This document shows positions 1 through 12,200 of a stretch of DNA of 64,000 bases, piece by piece. The notes below the pieces were generated by a model. It saw nothing but the letters and a program-made list of their open reading frames with translations. It did no database searches and had not been told where the DNA came from. The stretch covers positions 338,714-402,713 of the forward strand of contig NW_020170420.1 of the NCBI RefSeq assembly GCF_000524195.1, written 5' to 3'. Both the position numbers and the translations under genes were made by a program. This DNA comes from Echinococcus granulosus. Its lineage: Eukaryota > Platyhelminthes > Cestoda > Cyclophyllidea > Taeniidae. Numbering within the stretch: position 1 is the first letter of the stretch; each line of letters begins with the position of its first letter.

Positions 1-129
1 TTTGCGGAACACAAAAGTGGAGAGCAATTAACCACCACCCGAAACTGATTCTGGTGATAAACTGCTGCAGGATAGGATTGTATTAGGTGCATGAGGGACC
101 TTCTCTTCTGATTACACGGAAAGATGATT

Positions 130-340
130 GAAATCGCCGGAGATAAACGATAAAAGAAGAAAGAACTTTTATTATTGCTGAATGTGCATGATAAAACACA
201 TTATTTACAACTACTCAAACTGGGGTGGGTGAAGAGTCGTAGGAGGGAGCTAAACCAATACGTCCCACCCACGCGGATTAACAGATGGCAAAAAAGTCGC
301 GGAGACTATCAATTTGGTAAGCATCTCCTCATGTCATGCC
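130..340 (-). repeat. Dispersed repeat family A, inverted copy
   Basis: Read on the minus strand, this segment aligns with the plus strand at about 1450-1680 over roughly 200 bp at about 80% identity by eye. Shared landmarks, in order, are CTCCGCGACTT, GCCATCTG, CCGCGTGGGTG, CTCCCTCCTACGACTCTTC, TTTATCATGC and TTCAGCAATAAT. The two copies form an inverted pair about 1.1 kb apart. There is no long open frame and no obvious terminal repeat, so the class of the element is unknown. Confidence 0.75.
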
Positions 341-1449
341 ATTGAAACGGGTCAAGCATTCTGAATTGTTTGCTGGTGGACCGACTTGTGAAGGGAAGTC
401 GCCCCATCCAAACAAACACACAAAACTGCTTACCTTCAATTAATTCGCCTACCAGCGCACAAACCTGAGGAATGTGTGTACGGATGTTTATTATGCACTT
501 TTTTCCAAGAAACTCAAACAATTACGTCTAAGGTCCACTTACTCGGTGAGGTACAACTTGAAGAACAAGTGAAGCAATGGCATTCCATTGGCAAAGGACC
601 ACATACCGCCCTAGAGAGTAAGTAGGGAAGAAGGGGGCAAACGAGAGAGGGGACAGAAGAAGAAAGCTCCTCTATCGGCCCTCCCTATGCCCTCCATAAT
701 TTCCCAAGTGTTTATCACCTCTTTGCACCCCTCAATTGTATATAAAGCAGACAGAGGTGGCTGAAGTGATGGATTTTTAGTTCTTGCGGTAGGGCGTTAG
801 ATAAAAGAAAGAATTACAAGCCTGTGACTCATTGAGATTAGCCGGTACAATTTCTGTTTAATGTGGTTTTAATTAAAAACTTTTTATAAACTTATTTCGT
901 TACTTTGGATAAAATGAACAGTCACAGTGGTCACCATCAAACCATATAGGAGGTGCTTTAGTTTGTAGGCGTGAAGTTTGCTACACGAGGTTATGCTTTG
1001 TGGTCACCTGGATCACCACTCCTGGCTCTTCCTTGGGAAGACGGCTTCTGTGGTATACGCCTACGAAGGGTGAAATTCCGAAATCATCTCTCCTCCCAAA
1101 TTAATGGGTCGGTCTATCACGTAGTGGACAATCCAAATCGCATGACGGGTTTCATTGACGAGAGGTCGCGAGATAAGGAACAAAAAAAAAGCTTATTGTT
1201 ATCTGCTAATGCATGTGGGCGGGACCTAATTGCTTAGCTTTCACCGCGACTTCGCCTCCCCACCCCTCCCCCTCCTTGGTGTGGGTGTAAACAAATTAAT
1301 TCATCACTAAGGTTTTTTGTCTTTCATCATTCATCTCCACCTGTTTTGATTGGTAGCGATACATCCCCAGCGTGATATATCTGTCTTTAGCTTGAAGCAG
1401 CGATTCACCAGAACCAATTCAGCTTGGTATGACAGCTATCAAACGATTC

Positions 1450-1680
1450 CTAATGCGTGACGTGAGGAGATACCAACCCAATTGACAGCCTCCGCGACTT
1501 ATTGCCATCTGCTAACCCGCGTGGGTGAGACGTATCGGTCTCCTACTCCCTCCTACGACTCTTCCTCTCCCAGTTAAGGTAGCTGTAAACAACGTGATTT
1601 ATCATGCGGGTTCAGCAATAATGTAAGTTCTCTCTTCCTTTATTGTTTATCTTCGATTCTTTTAATCACCATATTGTATA
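1450..1680 (+). repeat. Dispersed repeat family A, plus copy
   Basis: This is the plus-strand partner of the inverted copy at 130-340. Weaker, probably older relatives lie at about 1190-1330 and 7765-7860. Those share the core GTGTAAACAA followed by ATTCATCA-like sequence, preceded by a C-rich CTCCC tract. Non-coding; class unknown. Confidence 0.7.
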
Positions 1681-4600
1681 GACGGGAGCAGACGACTCCC
1701 TAAACGTGATGCATCCCTATCCTTGATTAATTTATCTACAAAACCAGCTGTGGTGTTGGTGGTGTGTGGTTATGCTGCCACACCTTCCCTTCATGCTCCA
1801 CAACGGGAGAGAATTGACGCTCGTCTAGGCAATAATTTATGTTAGTAGAGATTAGAGTAGGGCTCCGTGGAGGATGACTGACATTTTATAACCTACTCCC
1901 TATAACAAAGCATTACATCCGCTTAATGGGAAATTCCCATAAAAAACTTTCTTAGTCATGACCTTTCTTGACGCTAATTTTACCTTTATTTTTAAATTAA
2001 CAAATGGGTTTTCGATTCCTCACCATTTATGATATCTCTTTTTCCTAGAGGCAATGCCTTTGTTTTGGCAAGAGGGGTAAACATTCTTCACCCAACAAAC
2101 CCCACGGGAAAGTGAACCCATGTCAATTTGAAGATGTCATTTTTTCGTTCTTTGGCATTGCCTACATCAACCCTCCATGGCGTTGTTTAAGTGCACATAA
2201 AGAGGACGTTGCTTGAAGCTTTTATGTCATTCCTCATTTCTGATGAAGTACAGTCAAGTGTACTTTTACGGAGTTGTTCTCAGCTCTTTGGAATATTTTC
2301 TGTCCGCTAAACGGCTATTCAGGAGGAAAATTTTGTGAATGCAAGATTTACCCTGCAAAGTCAACAAGGGACGTCCACGCCTCTTCCGCCCCCACCCCCC
2401 TTCTAAGGTCGAGTCATGCATAGGGCGCTGCTATCCTTTGGCAGCGTTTTGACGTGGCTTCCGAACAATAAACCAAGGCTCGCTGACCGTTTGAGTTGGC
2501 TCCTTTTACGTCCCTCCTGAGACTGTTGCAAAGCGCGACAGTATGAGATTTTTTTGTTAATGTAAACCTAACGAGGGCCTGGAATCCACTCTCCGTGAAG
2601 AAAAACACCTCTGAAAGTGGTTTTTTCCGTCCATCAGAAAAACTACCTTTACCTACCACTTTCGAGTCAAACAAAAAGTTTCCCCAGTCGGAATTTTTCC
2701 GCTGAATTTTTTTCATTACAGTGAGTAGTTAGAAAGAGAAATAAAAATCACTGAACGAGGATGCTCTAGTTAGGAAGAGAGATAAATTCTCATTTCTAAA
2801 AGCGTATCATGAAAATCTGGTAACCATGGGGGGTGGGGAGATCTACTGTCGTGCCAAACACATCATTGCAACAGTTCGGTTATTATGACGTTGACATTGC
2901 GCTGTCACGGAACAGTATTCGCGCAGGCAATTTTATCCTCGTAGATTTTAAGAAGTATGTTGGCACTCTAGCTGGTGACAAACCTTGAGCCGGCCAGACT
3001 CACATTCATCTCGTAGCGCGCATCGAAGGCGGCCATGTCATTTATCCCATCGCAAGTTGGACTTTTGGTGGAACATATTTCCAGCGGAAGATAAGGAATT
3101 TTTATGTCAGAGTAAACTGCCTCGATCAATGCACACCCACGCAATCTCTATATTTTCCACCCATCTGCCAAACGCATCTCTCTTCCGCGCACATATCTCA
3201 ACTCCCGTTTTGAGATGGGATAAGCGTTAAAAAAAATATTGGGAGAAGGTTTAAGTATTTCTCTCCCCCCCCTCACCCGCCCCACCGCCTCCAGCTTTCC
3301 CCGTGTGTCTAAGTGGAGTGAACTCTTTGAGAGACGTTTAAGCGAAACATTGAACTTAAAAAAAATTATCCATTTTTAGCTAATAATAGCGGTCATTTAA
3401 GGGTAGAGACGTTACAATTTAAAAAGTTCTGCTTTAAGTATATTTTAAGCTTCTTTGTGAGGCATTTGAAGGAGAAAGCTCGGTAAGCAGAATTATTTAA
3501 GGATTGCATTGTTAAGAGATCGGATTGTCCCTGAGACCCCAACAAAATTTCTCTGTCCATACTTTTGAGGGTCCTAAAGAGCTATAAAGTGGATCCAAAT
3601 GGAAGGTGCTTATTGGACACTTCAATGCCACCTGGACTTATTGTGAGTGACCATAAACCCTCGATAATTGAATTTGTTTATGTAATCACTAAAGTATTAA
3701 GACTACAGAAGAAAATAAGAAGGAAATCGTAATGGTAAGTGGTTTGAAATATACACTGTTCGACAGCAGCTTTGTTATACTGTAACTTCCCGAGTCCTCC
3801 TTGAAGGTGATAGAAGGCCTTGAAGTACGGAGGCGACCCGGAGGCAATGCCGGCAAGCGGAGGCATAATCGCGGAGCCCTAAGTCCCCGCATAATCAGAA
3901 GGCAGGGTTAAACTAACAACCAATGCAGTGAAGGTTTTCAAATCAAAATGGGACTGCCAAATTTGTAAAGGAAATGAGGTATCCTTAAAGAGTGAGGATC
4001 GTGATTATTTTGTCTTTGTCGAGCCAAAATCTAAAATATCTTGGCATGGATACATCCGTTAGCGTGTTTCATCTTGTCATGGCTTCTGAAATGTAGCGCC
4101 TGGTTAATCAGCACGCCTCTCCTGCTTTGATGCTTCTTCCGATTCTGTAGCTACCTGATAAGTTGTCAGAACACTGCCTTCAAAGACAACTTTATTGCTT
4201 GAGGAATTTTGTCGTTAACTAGAAGAAAGTTGGATGTTCACCGGAATGCTGCAAGCATTGAAACCTAGCTTAGTTGGGACAGACGGGCATATAAGTGCCT
4301 GTGACACGTTGGTACCATTCAAACGTCATCACCATACAGTAACGGGCGTACAGTCTACCGCGGACACAAGTCGGGTTCGAGTAGTATTCGAAAGAAGGTG
4401 AATCTGCAGTCTTATGTTGTGTTTGCAACGTTTCAACGGTTTGCTTAACTCTACTGTCGGCTACGTGGGCAACTAGGCTTCCGCAGACTGTACTTTTGCT
4501 AAGTCGCATGGCCTTCGGGCCATGGCAGAAGCGTCAGATCTTCTGTAGGTCAGTAACATATCTTCTGTCACAGTTCTATGGTTTCCTACGACTTCAGAGA

Positions 4601-6093
4601 GGGCTCGGAGTGCTACAGCAGTAGCATCCACTCATGCCTATATACGGACAAATAGTGCCGGCTTTACTTGAACGTCCTTATGTGACCACTTAACCTTACA
4701 AAAAGGACATTTATGTTAAAGAAAACGCTTCCACACTATTGCAGCGAAGTGCGTCACCCCTAGGCATTGGCGGCATCAGCTGAAATTCTTGTGTGGTTAA
4801 AACAGGCGTAGAGGAGTAGACAGACTACTCCAAAATCCCAAAATGGCGTCTTCTACATCGAATTTGGTTCCTTTCCACCTCAAACAGGAGTAAGTAAGGT
4901 CAAATATTGGGGCTTCAGCACCATAAAAGAGTTCGAAGCTGTTACTTCCACCTTTGCCCACCGATTCCACCCCTGTTGCGTCGGGTGCTGCTTGACGGTT
5001 TTTTCTCTTTCGTTCTCTTACTATGTGCTGCTTGAATGATTTCACCTCTAGTGACGTGTTCCACAATTTTTTTTCCATATAAGGACATCAAACTATGTCC
5101 TCCATTAGTCTAGATAGCTCCATAACTAAAGGCACCATGCCCTACGAAAGATTTCTCCCAAAAGACCAGTTATGTCTTGCTTGAGAGGGTGTTTCCCTCA
5201 AAGCAGGCACTTTTGGAAGGCGGCGGTTGCGCTTTTAAATTTCTTTGCTGTCACTCAGTGGAAGGTGTCAGGGAGGGAGTGACGAGTTACCACGCAGAGA
5301 AGACGCCCCATTGCTGCGGCTTTCTCAGCTTCCCATGAAATGCCTCAAAGTCAATCATTTGTGAGTGGGTACTCTAGCGGGTCAAATCGGTTTCAATTTA
5401 AAGCAAATTTCCACTTTTTTAACATATTTTTATACCAAATAAACTACTTTTAAACCAATCAAAAATGGAGAATTCATTTTCACCCCTAAGTTGTCATAAT
5501 TTCATCTTTATTCCAGGAAAAACTTTCGTAATCCACATAAGGACTTTTACACATTCGCGGTAGATGTCACATGCCGCGCGGACACCCTTAATCACGAGGG
5601 CTGGCGCCTGACAGTTCCTGCATTCACCGGGCGCGCAAAACTCAAACCCGCAGGGCCATCTACTAGTGATGGGAGTGGGAGGTTGAAACGGCTGATGCCT
5701 GGATGGCGTCAGGCCCCGAAGACGTCCGCATGTACGTCAGCACTGACCAATCCCACCCCCGGTTCTTAACATAGCAACCATTTCTATGATCACTTAGAGC
5801 GTGGAACGTCTGACCTTTGATGCCCAGTCAATGCAGCACCTACCCTGAAATCTCAGATTGATTTTTAGACGGTAATGTGAACACATTTGGCGATTTAACT
5901 CTTGACGGATGACGAGGTGAAACGTTCCACCCTCAAATGGTTGCCTTGATGACAAATATCTTCCCCTGTCGAAGCCGGGAAGAGCGCATCAATTCCAACT
6001 TCTCTTCTCCACTGAGGTGTGGACTACGGCGAGGGAAAAGAGGATCAAAAGTCGTGAGAGCCTAACGACTCTATGCGCAATTCAAATCTCATC

Positions 6094-6099
6094 TTTATT
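6094..6099 (-). terminator. Poly(A) signal of the GAS2-like gene
   Basis: AATAAA on the minus strand, about 180 nt downstream of the GAS2-like stop codon at 6277-6279. It is the first such hexamer after the stop and gives a plausible short 3'UTR. Confidence 0.6.
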
Positions 6100-6125
6100 G
6101 TCAAGATAATCAAGAATCCACACGT

Positions 6126-6145
6126 ACACACACACACACACACAC
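6126..6145. repeat. (CA)n microsatellite
   Basis: Ten CA units, flanked by CACGT and ACGTG. It falls in the presumed 3'UTR of the GAS2-like gene. Confidence 0.9.
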
Positions 6146-6276
6146 GTGTTCACAGACAAACATGTAAAATTTGCAAATCCTGAGGGTGTTTAAGTGAAAT
6201 AGAGGCTCATGTGCAGGAGCGTCATTATCACAGACGGAGCGAAAGGGAGAGAGAGAGTGAAATTGTAACCGCACAA

Positions 6277-9200
6277 TCACCGAGAATTCGTCTTCAGCAC
6301 CTCCTTCGACGGCCATTCCTCCAAGATATTGGAGGCGGGAACTAGAATCATGGGTCTTGCCTCCCCATTGACGTTGAAACTGGAGGAGGTGATACTTTGC
6401 AGTTTACCCTCCTTCTGCCGGCAGGGATCGTAGCGATCGAGGAACTGGTTGAGGGTTAGCCATCCGCCTCCTACACGCACCATCACGTGAGAGTGGAATC
6501 GGCGCAGATAGTAGATCCGCGATCCCATCTGGTAACGACCCTCGTCTAGACGAATCAGCCGGTTTCGGGCACAGCAAGTGCAGTGGGCTGTTTGCCTCCG
6601 AACCTAGGAGAGAGAAAAGATTGATGCCTATCGTCACGCGGGCCTCTCAGGTCTCCCACAATTTGACCACCTCTGTGTTCGAGGTCACGATTCACCCCTC
6701 CCTCGAAGCATGTTTAGACACGTTTTAACGAAAAGAAAAATTGGTATGTGGAATATGCTCGCCATGGAATACCATCCATCTCCGACGCCGCTGAAATAGG
6801 CAATATTCTCCCTATCTGCCAATTCAACGTATTGTCTACCCCCCAGCTCTGCAGTTGACCAGAATAGAAGAGCAAACACGCAGAGCGGTGGAGACGAGAG
6901 AAAAAAGGAGAGAAGAATATCAGGATATGTATATTTTTCCTTCAAATTCTTGCCAAATGGCTTCCATAGCGGCGATATGGAGTCCTGCGCACGCCATCCG
7001 TGCAGCTAGTGCCGCACAGCTCACCGGCTCTTTGACGATGCTCTCAGGCGTGTGGATGCTGACTTACTCACGGAACAGCAACGCCTTGGATTGGGCGATT
7101 TGCAACATTAGCCACACTCAAAGATGTCCACAATACGGGTGTGGAGGCAGGAGTAGCCAGTAAGACTGTCCCAACCAAGGAAGATGTTGCGTAAACAAGC
7201 GATTACGTGAAACAAGAAAGGCTGCCACTAAATTTAATTTGAGCTCCTTCTCAGGTGGACCAAGTCCTAGAATAAATTCGTCAACCGGGATGAAAGTTCC
7301 TAACTTATCAAGGAAACCACTTAATGTAGAACGACCTTCCATCAGCTGAACGAGGCATTGTCCAGTATGGCCTCGTCCAATCGGTAGGTTCTACAATAGA
7401 AGGCCTTGGATTGTGTTGCATCGCAAGACTAACTCTTTTCACCTCCCGATTCTTACGAAGAAGTTTCCCTTACAAAGCTTTGAGTTGGTAGGCGGTCCTC
7501 TGACGCAATTATTTGACCTTCAAAAAGTGAGAACCTACCTTCACAGCACAGCCACTCCCACATCCACTCACCCAAAACAGGCACAGTTGTCTGGTGTGCG
7601 TCTGAGACGTGTGAGAGCATAGTCTGGGAGAGGCAGCTCCATGTATTGTTGTTCAAGAGGCATGGAAATTCGGAAGTCTTTTTTTTTTTCACTTAAAGTT
7701 CAGTCAGTCAGTAAACAAGCTAAAAATGGCACTTCTTTATAACAGACATGAAAGAAGCCACCCGATCCCCACTCCCTCCCCCCGGCTGATGGCGGTGTAA
7801 ACAAGCTGGTTCATCACGCGCACTACCTGATTTTTCTCAACAACAGGAACACGTGATTCTCCAGTCCCCATGATCGGGAGAAGAGAGGGCCTTCGAGAGC
7901 GTGATCCACCCACCTTTGAGCAATTCTTCGCCTAGACCAAGTTATTTATTCAAACCATGCAAAAAGGTAAGTTTTCCATGAAGATACGCTTGGATTGCAT
8001 CAAGTTTTGGGAGAGAGCACAGTCGAGAAGTTGATCCATTTCCATGCTCTACAAGGCACGCAAACAATCACACGGACTTGACAAGTCCCTCCTACCAGTC
8101 AAAAGGAGTCATCGCAACGAACTACAACGAGACTGGGGCAGTCATAGGTGGCGAGAGCTCACCGAGATACCTGATCATCCTCGTTTCCTACTCATGGTGT
8201 GAGCAGACGGCCATCCAAATTGTGCCTCTGTACCGCACCTTCCAGTGAGATGAACCGATTAGAGTGCATTCGACAATAGGTATGGAAAATATTGAATTAG
8301 CACTGGGTTTTGGCAGGCCTCAAGGAAGAGGCACCACAGAACCAGCACCCGCCTGTGCTACTAGTTGACTGTACGCCTTGCCACCTGTCAGCGCCAAGAC
8401 TATGGTAGGGGTTACGGAACTCCATCTTAAACCATTGGCTAGTGATGTACTAGGGCTTTGAGCTGTTTGCAATACAGTATTGGTGCAGTACCCTGGTTAC
8501 AGCGAATCCTCGATGAGCCTGCATGATAGAAGGATGTTGAAGCTGATTCATCATTCAACAGATGAATGTTCTCATCCTTAAACCACTCCCACGAACGAGT
8601 ACTCTGATTCAAAGTCGGGCAGCCAGGAGGACTGGTCACCTCAGCATCACCTGCTCTAAATTCCACAGAGCCAGGAGTAAGGTTCAACCTACCTTTGTGG
8701 TGCCCCCCTCTCAGCCCATTTGGAGTGGATGTAATTCGGCTGAGATCGCAGATGATCCGAGTGACCGAGGTAGTTCTACATCGAGCAAATCATCTGGGTG
8801 TATTGAAATGAAAACCTTCGATGCCACTGAGATTAGAGCATCCCCTTTGATAGGACAACGTCCACGAGACTCGTGCAAAAATACCAGCTGTTTTTCCATT
8901 CCTCAAAATGGCCTTCTTGAGCAGGAGAAAAGAAGCTAAAGAGCATTTGAAATTCACTGGGTGGTCATCGGGATTGACAAAGCTCAGTGCAGTATATCTG
9001 CGGTCTGAGAGAGAGCAGCCCACCCGTGGAATGGGGCAGGGTCTTACGCTTACTAGGGGAATTGCACTCTCTACCCAGTTTTGCCACCAGCATCCATGCG
9101 TACCGAAATTCCTCCTTAAAAACGAGGCACAGCCAGAAGGAATCGCAGAGCCACACGACGCCTTAAAGACCATTTTGACCACCGTTCCCACCGCTTTTAG

Positions 9201-12200
9201 GCTGAGATGGTGAAATAGAGTCACCTCAGGAGGATTATCTGGTCTCAATATCAACGGGGTTCTACAAGATCGCCTTGCAAAGTCGAGGGAGACGTTGTCA
9301 TTTTGACGCCTACCACTGAGTGGTAGAGAAGGGAGAGGGAGAAAAGATGATGGAGCAAAAGGGAAAGGCAACTCCTTTTCATTTGTTACCATTACATCCC
9401 GTAAAGTCAATCCACTACGAGTAGGCGCACCAGCTGCACACATTAGTCTGCCATCAGCTAGAAGACTTTTCAAACCACTTATGCCAGAGGACTCAATTTG
9501 AAGGGCGTAAAATTGTCGCAATTTTCTGTCGCCATTCCTACGACAGAAAAAAAGAGCGCGCTTAAGAGTCATTTAACAGCCAGCGGGTCAACAAACAAAA
9601 CTCCTCTGCCGCATCGGAGGGCTAACTTGACTGAGTGGGGGGTCGTCAACACCCGCAGATTCTTGAGGAGAGAGTGCATAAAGGCCACAGAGAAACAAAA
9701 ACAGCGGCAGCATTAGTGTCGAGCGACTGGTTCACACGAGAGGGCGACTGCCTCCCTTTTCGAGGGAAGGAAGGAAGGAGGGAAATGGATTCGTGGTCGT
9801 TGTTTTGATGGTGATAGGGAAGAGGGATTAGGGAAAAGGGGCAGTGAGAAAGTAGTTAAGTGGGCTCAACTTTAGTGGGTATGCAGACATCTCCCACCTC
9901 AATGACAAAAGACAATAAGTGGATAAAGCGAGTCCTTGAGACGTCTGGAATTTAAAGAAGAGAAGAAATGTGCATTCGTTAGTTCGGTTGAAAGTGATGC
10001 GAATCGTCAAAATGAAGCCGTCACCTCAGACGTCCCATTGCGCCAAAATGGCACCAACGGCACTTGCACCATCGAACTGGTCAATTCAGCTTCCACCCGA
10101 GCGCTTCAAAAGTGATGAGCCGGTCGTTGTCTCCAACTCAACCACGATTTATTGTAACGGGCCATCATCAACTGGACAAGATCACATGTCACGCATTTGC
10201 GACATGCGGATTTGGCCATGCTGATAGTAAATTGGACAGGAGAGCCAGCCAAAGTATCAGCATTTCAGAGGTGACGAACAACCCCTCAGTTCCTTCTCCC
10301 CTCCCCCTCCCCTCCGTCGCCCAGACGGAATGGCAAAATCGGAACAAGGGGCATTCTCGCCGACCGAGACATCAACTGGGCATTTATCATCTCCAACCAC
10401 GCCTGATGTAAACACACAATCCCCATTTCATGGCCTTGAGACAGCACCTAACTCCGACTGAAACAAATGGGGTTAAGAAAATCAAAGCACTAATTGTAGC
10501 GATCTTGGGGCAATTTCCAAGGTATTAACCAGAGTAAACGGTGCTGTAGGCGTCTCCACTCAAAGCACCGATAAGACTTTTAAAAGGGGAAAAGCACATT
10601 CATTCCACCTTATTGTACCGTCTGGAGAACTAACCCATTGTCAAAACAAGCCAACAAGCCGAACCAAAGTGGTTCCTTGTTGAACGCCAGGGATTAAAAA
10701 TAATTTTTTTTTGCAGTATTAAACGCACATTAATTTCAAAAGTTCCGCTCGCGCGATTCTTCATGCTTACCAAATGTCCCGCCGCAGAGCAGATGTCGTG
10801 GCTCTCACCGAGGTTGCTAAATTGGGGCAACGGCGACGAGGACAGTTGTACTAAAGGCCAGATTTTGGCCACTTTCAGATCACCCCACACTGACGGCCTG
10901 GACTGTTTTTGACCAGGACGGAAAAGGAAGCGAAAAATGACATCTGGGTCATAAAATAGCCCCCGAGAGGACAATCCAGAGTCAATTTAGTCACATCAAG
11001 TTTTTAAACAGGTAAAAGCATTAAATACCAACGGCTTCGAGAGTGATCAAGATAATTTGGAACAGATTGCGAGTGCGACTTCAAGTAATTGTTTGTTTCA
11101 AAGTGATCTGTAAAAACAGATAAAATATGGGGAAAGGGACGTCACAAATATGTGACAATGTTCTAAGGGTGTTGGCGAGCCTCCGCTCAGTCAAGTTAGC
11201 GCTCGGATGCAACAGAGGAGTTTCGTTTGTCGACCTGCTGGCTGCTAACTCGCAGGAATAGCGACAGGAAATCTGTCAACTTTACCCCCCCAAAAGCAGA
11301 TTCGTTAGCATGGGTGGTTGGAAAAGTCTCAAAGCTGATGGCAGAATGGTGGGTGTTGATGACGATCTGGAAGCAGCTGGTGTGTCTACCAGTAGTCGAC
11401 TGACCTTACGAGATGCAATGGTAACAAATGGAAGGAAGTCGCCTTGACCTATTTGACCCATCATCTTTATCCCCTTCCTCCTTCTCTACCATTCGACAAT
11501 GGCATGGGTCTGGAAGGAATGGGGTGGACAGAGGTCCGCCTAAGCGAATGACGACGCCTTGGGATAAGTGCCAGACCCCCCTTACCACTTCCAATTGGTG
11601 AACAATGAAAACCACTTCTTCCGATTGAAACTGGGCGCAGGACTGTCAAATATACTTCAAAGGCGCTTAGCGAAAGTAATGCCAACTCAATGACACCCAA
11701 CCCGGATACTCAAATCCAACCAATTCAGGTGGCACCAGAAGAGGTACCTGTAAAGCCAAAGGATGCACGAAAAAAAAAAGAAACAAAAACCAGGAGGTGG
11801 TTATGAGCAAAATAAATCCCAATTCTGAACTATGAAAGGTCATTTTTGTCTCATAACAGGGGGCAACTCACCTCGGCCGCAACATCCGAGCACGAGGAGG
11901 AACGACTGGCAAAACCGGAGGAGAGTTTGGACGAGGAGGAGGCCGAATGCGGTAGTTGAGAATTCGTCCTCGTCTGGCCCACCTGATTCCGATCCGCCAG
12001 TGGGGTTCGCACCTGGCTGCAGGATCGCGGCTGCTGACCGGCTGAGGCTGCTTTATTAGCAGTGGCCGTGGATTTGGTCACACCCTGCGATTTCACTGGA
12101 CGTCCTGAAAGGGAGGTTTTTGAAACAAGCAATTAACCAGACTTCACCACATCTGAAAAAGCGGTTCGGAAAGGTGAATGGAGCTGTATTTCACTATCTT

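Larger units (their letters stand above)
1..6075. other. Region without a recognised gene; repeat-bearing
   Basis: I see no exon of a known family here on either strand. Open frames are short (at most about 100 codons, for example on the minus strand at 2414-2716) and are expected by chance. The stretch lies downstream of the GAS2-like gene, whose poly(A) signal is at about 6.1 kb. It holds at least three copies of a short dispersed repeat (about 130-340 inverted relative to about 1450-1680, and a weaker copy at about 1190-1330), plus C-rich tracts near 2390 and 3260. No promoter could be assigned. Confidence 0.6.
6604..11871 (-). other. GAS2-like intron 6 (5.3 kb), repeat-rich
   Basis: No exon of the GAS2-like gene was needed here, because exon 6 (ending in phase 0) joins the GAR exon (starting in phase 0) directly. 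The intron contains an inverted duplication (about 9300-9665 against 11150-11510), a 260-codon open frame on the minus strand (8790-9572), and a copy of repeat family A near 7765-7860. Possible minor exons, such as a 47-codon minus-strand frame near 6945-7085, have no family support. Confidence 0.6.

Noticed and set aside
309..521. 70-codon minus-strand frame with an internal GGTAAGC donor-like site, considered as an Sm/LSm exon
   Set aside because: The Sm1/Sm2 motif residues are absent and part of the frame lies in a dispersed repeat.
2414..2716. 100-codon minus-strand frame
   Set aside because: No recognisable domain, no supporting splice or poly(A) context; chance length.
4365..4390. tRNA box-B-like GGTTCGAGT
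   Set aside because: No matching box A or cloverleaf arms could be found at the right distance on either strand.
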